From contig JAUWHX010000033.1 in NCBI GenBank assembly GCA_030605695.1, positions 1-33,427 of the forward strand: a stretch of 33,427 nt of DNA, written 5' to 3'. The notes below the pieces were generated by a model, which was given only the letters and a program-made list of their open reading frames with translations, had not been told where the DNA came from and did not search any database. The stretch is from a bacterium. GTDB taxonomy: Bacteria; Hydrothermota; UBA3073; JACQXS01. Of the stretch, positions 31,701 through 33,427 are shown one piece after another; positions within the stretch are counted from its first letter, which is position 1, and every line of letters starts with the position of its first letter. The translations under genes and the position numbers were made by a program.

Positions 31701-32807
31701 GGAGATTTTGATGATACTGAAGATTGGCTCAAGACAACCCCCCACTTACGCTGGAGAGTAAGAACCGTTGACAAGGCAACAAATAAAAGTGAATGGTCAG
31801 CAGTCCGGATTTTTGGGATTGATACCGAGACGCCAGATAAGCCAACACTTGTGCAACCGATAGATGGTGTATGGCAAGACTCGTTGCCTGTTCATTTTGA
31901 ATGGACTGCAGTTGCAAAATTGGCATTCCTCAATTCTGATAAACTAACGAACCAACAAACTAACAAGCTAACTCCTAACCCCTATCCCCTATCCCCTAAT
32001 AAAGCATCGCCAATAAAGTATGTAATTCAAGTGGATACAACTACAAGTTTCACAACCCCTGTAATTACGGACACGGTCACGGACACGAACTACGACACTA
32101 CTCTCTTTGAAGATTACTTCTATTGGAAGATAATGGCTTATGACTCTGCCGGAAATCCAGGTTCCTGGACAGCAATAGACAGCTTTGGAGTTGACACAAC
32201 TTCTCCCGTAATAGATAGCACAACAGTCTGGGAAGACACGGTTTCTTTCTGGGGTCCGTTCCCAGTGGAAACAAAAATAACCGATAACTTTGTATTTAAC
32301 AGTCCTGTGCTGTTTTATAGAACAAGCGTAGATACAGACTGGGTAGCTGATACTATGAATTCACTTGGAGGAGATTGGTATATAGATTCAATCCCGGTGC
32401 AGACACCACAAGATAGCATTATAGTTGACTATTACTTGACCGCTAAGGATTATGCAGGCAATAATTCAAGAGACCCAAGTTCCGGTTTATACTCTTTTAT
32501 TCTCCGAATCAAACCGTCTGCCCAAGAGGACAAAAAGGTGCCTGACAAATTCATATTGTTCTCACCTACTCCAAATCCATCTCTGAGAAGCATACAGATT
32601 AAGTATGGATTGCCAGAAAAAGCAAATATAACTTTATCTATCTATGACATCTCGGGCAGACTAGTGAAGACTTTTTACTCCGGCACGCCAGAAAAAGGTT
32701 ATTATACTATTAGTCTAAACTGTAAGGAATTCTCTAAAGGCATCTACTTTATCCAGTTCAAAAGTGGTAAATTTACAGATAGGAAGAAGTTCATAATATT
32801 GCAATAA
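25719..32807 (+). CDS. Giant secreted protein: sialidase-like repeats, beta-helices, Ig/Fn3 domains, sorting tail
   Basis: From the ATG with the strong SD (25719) the protein has about 2362 residues. It starts with a signal peptide (MLSCFLATASLVVGVQMGWA). Residues about 31-430 are BNR/sialidase-like repeats (VYVAWEDYRMGENNRRVYFN type). About 430-735 form a right-handed parallel beta-helix (HTITHNTIYNCETGIGL). About 745-838 is a DUF1565-like segment (DDGTGDGSSSNPFRTIGKGL), followed to about 1228 by a second beta-helix with a cysteine at the same place in many coils. About 1280-2260 are Fn3/Ig-like domains with FEWTAVTKG and YVIQIDTTTSFTTPV motifs, three of which carry in-frame short-unit DNA arrays. 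The end (PNPSLRSIQIKYGLPEKANI to KKFIILQ) is a type-IX-like sorting domain. A surface adhesin or glycan-binding role is likely; no catalytic residues were identified. Confidence 0.88.
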   Translation: MRSFNKFMLSCFLATASLVVGVQMGWADFFIPDVKVNDVTTNNQSGEGRWMATLGDTVYVVWADPRTDTAHIYFARSTNRGATFGLSKKVDTNPDSMDQIIPCITVDPSGNIYIAWIGGNTATMKELRIYFAKSTNGGDNFSSSIMVDNSTLEDNVIQVFPSIAVDGDSVYIAWMDNRNYDYNAGEMKWDVHFARSLNGGTGFESPIQVNDALCNLVYGPDDAMTAMAVDALHKIYLVWQDGRNGNADIYFDKSTNGGVNFGTNVPVNDITSPAGDSLQCYPSIAVGYTDTVYVAWEDYRMGENNRRVYFNKSLNGGTTFGTNVPASDTIREPSAGEPSIAISSDKIYIAYIAQRDGQERVRCASSCDDGITWRSGFAVSDTYNIEFNYPSCAMGPGDSLYVVWGDSRLSGIEDDCEIYFSKGEYPGFSGHITENTTWGQDIFISGDVWVDSTVTLTIASGVTVTFDARSDDQYYFYPAADASDTAKCSIWILDTTAVLNAQGGAKADSIVFTSNAGSPDTADWGMIAGFGNMTFEYCDIGYNYTMVGLKDFNVSNCKVHDCKEDALGYHGAEMSIPGVAILTHNTIYNANAGMWLGARSHTITHNTIYNCETGIGLSDSGTSIINSNSITNCSNAGIQLEDSVTPTITRNQITNDGNGIGIRDNANPFIGGSLVNANDIYNNFNWNIQNDHSDTVKAEYNYWGVLTNSGIAATMGGNHPDLVDYIPWTNVAHDSAYSPHPGPVWWVDTTGDDGTGDGSSSNPFRTIGKGLSEAPYDDTVMVRPGIYDAGEGELFPLNMPNGVALMSEKGRDSTTINGSSRVIKCDNVDTNTVISGFTITGGNKWRGAGIYCTNNASPQIISNTFFENIASQGAGICCEFNSNAAIEDNLFISNNADQGAGIYIDWSAPHITNNTLSNNFGTLEGGHTEGVIYCDVTQFGTIISENTITDNDGRGIYCNNNSVGSITFNTITGDTIPTSGGWNGAGIYCSNNSSPNIEGNTLSLNRARNGGGISCNGGGTNPTIKGNAITNNKAEPSGGGGGLGGGIFILNDASPMIDSNTVTDNNAKAGAGIFWYGGSGGDISRNVLKSNTADANGGGILCFQSSPNIYENSIIENNAVYNGGAICCWDNANPTIEENVIERNIADSLGGGIYCFNNSSPQIVENTIVGNIGTYDSGICSADNSNPNIERNAIMDNACGVYFLPTSGLGGFVSDNNIYYNTYQPAPTDYDIINATLGTVGFPNCWWGTTDSASIDENIDGDVAFMLPLAAPAPTAPGEPSTVDSVRIYDDTYSNNLINVNFGDTMFIELGGTDWRSGTRDPAMVILKSLTDTFGIGLALVETGTATGIYRGYAVVDTVSNDLYNHISADTNGFIVVCSNIDTLCDTVYMPITPPVMSAEPTYTQGTSNLVYWTGVAVEYYAECDTNSNFTLIHSFSGWITDTSYTFTSLDDDVKYYYRVKKRRAPLAESNWSNIVFSTQDTTPPTITDLTPPDSSYLDTTIFTISAKYADSPSSGIDTNSVIIELDGADITSQATVTDSMVRYTPASALSDTIHTVLVKVSDNVGNPADSAIWSFEVDTTQPLAPTLISPNACWLNDTSVAFEWTAVTKGSQKSEIRSQKIGSFNHGLLTTRRASLNSEANLSQLRGEPLSILNFKSAPIRYVLQIDTNLTFPVPVVDTTTSTNDTLSFSDAQYFWRVGAFDSAGNIGNFSDPFWFGVDTTVPYITNVFPPADTLIADSLPTIKAKYIDELSEIDTAEVVLEVDGNPVSATITDSMVSYTPSTALADTIHSVTVHIKDNAGNPASRSWYFEVDANAPTIPTLVQPTGGVWQDSLPVHFEWTTVTKGIKLLSHQAIKLSSWKKTKNTKIYYVIQIDTTTSFTTPVLTDTTTDTDYDTTLFEGYFYWKIMAYDSAGNPGSWTAIDSFGVDTTNPSVPILISPLDSAYLNDSTVHFEWNLATDDLSGVSHYQLQVDTTDGFADPLIDTILSDTVYLGDFDDTEDWLKTTPHLRWRVRTVDKATNKSEWSAVRIFGIDTETPDKPTLVQPIDGVWQDSLPVHFEWTAVAKLAFLNSDKLTNQQTNKLTPNPYPLSPNKASPIKYVIQVDTTTSFTTPVITDTVTDTNYDTTLFEDYFYWKIMAYDSAGNPGSWTAIDSFGVDTTSPVIDSTTVWEDTVSFWGPFPVETKITDNFVFNSPVLFYRTSVDTDWVADTMNSLGGDWYIDSIPVQTPQDSIIVDYYLTAKDYAGNNSRDPSSGLYSFILRIKPSAQEDKKVPDKFILFSPTPNPSLRSIQIKYGLPEKANITLSIYDISGRLVKTFYSGTPEKGYYTISLNCKEFSKGIYFIQFKSGKFTDRKKFIILQ
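28240..29290 (+). other. Beta-helix coils with a cysteine ladder
   Basis: About ten successive coils of the giant protein place cysteine at the same position of a GIYC-type motif: GAGIYCTNNASP, GAGICCEFNSN, GVIYCD, GIYCNNNS, GIYCSNNSSP, GGISCNGGG, GGILCFQSSP, GAICCWDNANP, GGIYCFNNSSP, GICSADNSNP. The stacked cysteines would lie one above another on one face of the helix. Confidence 0.6.
30550..30584 (+). repeat. In-frame heptamer array in the giant gene (site 1)
   Basis: Four exact or near-exact GAAGTCA heptamers (30550-30577), then a degenerate fifth, follow directly after the codons for WTAVTKG. They encode SQKSEIRSQKI-type sequence unlike the rest of the protein. Confidence 0.8.
30609..30674 (+). 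repeat. Three 22 bp tandem repeats in the giant gene (site 1)
   Basis: Three 22 bp units (each ACTMCGAGGCGARCCTCTCT plus two bases, with small changes) lie 24 bp after the heptamers. Each unit holds GAGG and CCTC that can form a small hairpin. Three units total 66 bp, so the frame is kept although one unit would shift it. Confidence 0.85.
31165..31505 (+). repeat. Duplicated Ig-like domain, copy A
   Basis: The segments on both sides of the array are nearly identical to 31825-32190 (about 48 bases with 3 differences before the array and about 89 bases with 6 differences after it). The array between them is unrelated in the two copies. Confidence 0.85.
31260..31299 (+). repeat. In-frame octamer array in the giant gene (site 2)
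   Basis: Five 8 bp units fit ATYAAGCY (ATTAAGCT, ATTAAGCC, ATCAAGCT twice, ATCAAGTT). They begin directly after WTTVTKG codons, the same place as sites 1 and 3. Confidence 0.85.
31825..32190 (+). repeat. Duplicated Ig-like domain, copy B
   Basis: This is the partner of 31165-31505, with a different and longer array at the same loop. Confidence 0.85.
31936..32003 (+). repeat. In-frame octamer plus heptamer array in the giant gene (site 3)
   Basis: Five octamers of the CTAACRAA type (31936-31975) change to four heptamers (TAACCCC, TATCCCC twice, TAATAAA; 31976-32003). The array lies directly after WTAVAK codons plus a short linker. Confidence 0.85.
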
Positions 32808-32838
32808 CTCTCGACTTACAGATTTCATAATAGGGTTG

Positions 32839-32872
32839 TAGGGGCGTATCACGATACGCCCCTATATTTTTT
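32839..32872 (+). terminator. Intrinsic terminator of the giant gene
   Basis: TAGGGGCGTAT (32839-32849) and ATACGCCCCTA (32854-32864) form a perfect 11 bp stem over a CACG loop, followed by TATTTTTT. It begins 31 bases after the stop codon. The stem resembles GC-rich hairpins that are repeated in many bacterial genomes, so it may be a dispersed repeat used as terminator. Confidence 0.8.
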
Positions 32873-32980
32873 CCTTGCCAATCAAAATTTAATCATATAA
32901 TAAATAGAGATACATTTCTTGAATTGATGGACAATATAATATTAGAATTCTCAAGATTTTGTTATAGGGGTTGGCTTTAA
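32866..32980 (+). pseudogene. Truncated copy of the FtsE-like gene 5' end
   Basis: Bases 32866-32949 repeat the leader and first codons of the FtsE-like gene (24983-25070). The frame from ATG 32927 reads MDNIILEFSRFCYRGWL and stops at 32978-32980, immediately before the radical SAM start. The first eight residues match the ATPase; the rest is new. It may serve as a promoter and short leader for the radical SAM gene. Confidence 0.75.
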
Positions 32981-33427
32981 ATGAAAATGTTGGATAAACC
33001 ATATATGATAGATTGGGCGATTACAATGAAGTGTAATCTGAATTGCCAGCATTGTCGGGGTATGACACCCAATGAGCTATCTACGGAAGAGGCACTTAAA
33101 GTAGCTCAAGAGATAGTCGAGCTTGAGCCCGGATGGATTATCATTGAAGGTGGCGAGCCACTAATGAGAGACGGAATATGGGAAATCCTAAAAGTCCTTT
33201 CCACTGGATTCTGCGAACAAGGGTTAGATGTGAACTTAATCACAAATGGAACTTTAATAAACTCCGAAAACATAGAGCGTCTAAAAGATTTGGGCGTAAA
33301 AGTAATGCTGTCACTTGATTCGCCTCATCCTGAAGTGTATGAGCGTCTCCGAACAGGTGCAAAATTCAAAGAAGTCCTGCATAATGGAGAAAAACTTGCT
33401 AATCAAGGAATACTGCATTCCATAAAC
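32981..33427 (+). CDS. Radical SAM protein, N-terminal part
   Basis: This partial gene (149 codons, cut by the window end) encodes a radical SAM enzyme. The cluster motif CNLNCQHC follows DWAITMK, as in PqqE/MoaA/SPASM-type proteins, and IIEGGEPLMRDGIWEIL carries the GGEP motif that binds SAM. LITNGTLINSENIERLKDLG and VKVMLSLDSPHPEVYERLRT are the next conserved barrel strands. Such enzymes make a 5'-deoxyadenosyl radical; the substrate could be a peptide or a heme/cofactor, but the C-terminal part is missing. The ATG follows directly after the stop of the truncated FtsE-like leader frame, suggesting translational coupling. A second in-frame ATG (32987) is an alternative start. Confidence 0.92.
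   Translation, partial: MKMLDKPYMIDWAITMKCNLNCQHCRGMTPNELSTEEALKVAQEIVELEPGWIIIEGGEPLMRDGIWEILKVLSTGFCEQGLDVNLITNGTLINSENIERLKDLGVKVMLSLDSPHPEVYERLRTGAKFKEVLHNGEKLANQGILHSIN

Noticed and set aside
30550-32003. Intein or group I/II intron in the giant gene
   Set aside because: The inserted segments are short, repetitive and lack splicing motifs; the frame reads through them.

Overview
The window looks like part of the genome of an AT-rich, Gram-negative bacterium, probably an uncultured member of the Fibrobacteres-Chlorobi-Bacteroidetes (FCB) side of the tree; a WOR-3/Stahlbacteria-like lineage is my best guess, with no rRNA here to test it. The signs are TolC and TonB-dependent outer-membrane proteins, a DUF4249-like lipoprotein, and large exported proteins ending in a type-IX-secretion-like (FlgD-like) C-terminal domain. 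No tRNA, rRNA, CRISPR array or transposase was recognised.

Layout. 1-2835: surface-glycan genes (partial PMT-type membrane glycosyltransferase and GT2 enzyme on the minus strand; divergent SAM methyltransferase and TylF-like methyltransferase on the plus strand). 2836-3258: a gene-free stretch with a decayed secretion-tail fragment and a 16-unit octamer array. 3259-5994: an exported papain-family protease with FG-GAP repeats. 6112-9827: ruvB, then sucC and sucD split by a four-helix-bundle (23S rRNA intervening-sequence protein family) gene. 9893-20869: a long minus-strand cluster read MarR, TonB receptor, DUF4249-like lipoprotein, MacB-type permease, unknown PD-(D/E)XK-like protein, beta-propeller protein, TolC, MacA-type adaptor, ABC ATPase. 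Together these form a tripartite efflux system with an outer-membrane receptor pair, and a MarR-type repressor with a candidate operator at its own promoter. 21031-24894: a divergent pair, an exported propeller protein and a second PMT-type glycosyltransferase, both predicted leaderless. 25048-32807: an FtsE-like ATPase and a giant (about 2362 residue) surface protein. 32866-33427: a truncated copy of the ATPase 5' end leading into a partial radical SAM gene.

The strongest unexplained signal is a population of short tandem arrays with 7, 8 or 10 bp units. They form the inverted ends of the four-helix-bundle gene between sucC and sucD. They sit at or just after many stop codons and often supply the last codons and the stop. 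They also occur in frame at the same loop of three of four related domains in the giant protein, where two recently duplicated domains carry unrelated arrays. I infer a family of small elements, perhaps related to 23S rRNA intervening sequences, that enters at tolerated points such as gene ends and interstrand loops. Recurrent promoters have the form T-tract, TTGACA, 16-18 bp, TAAAAT/TATTTT.
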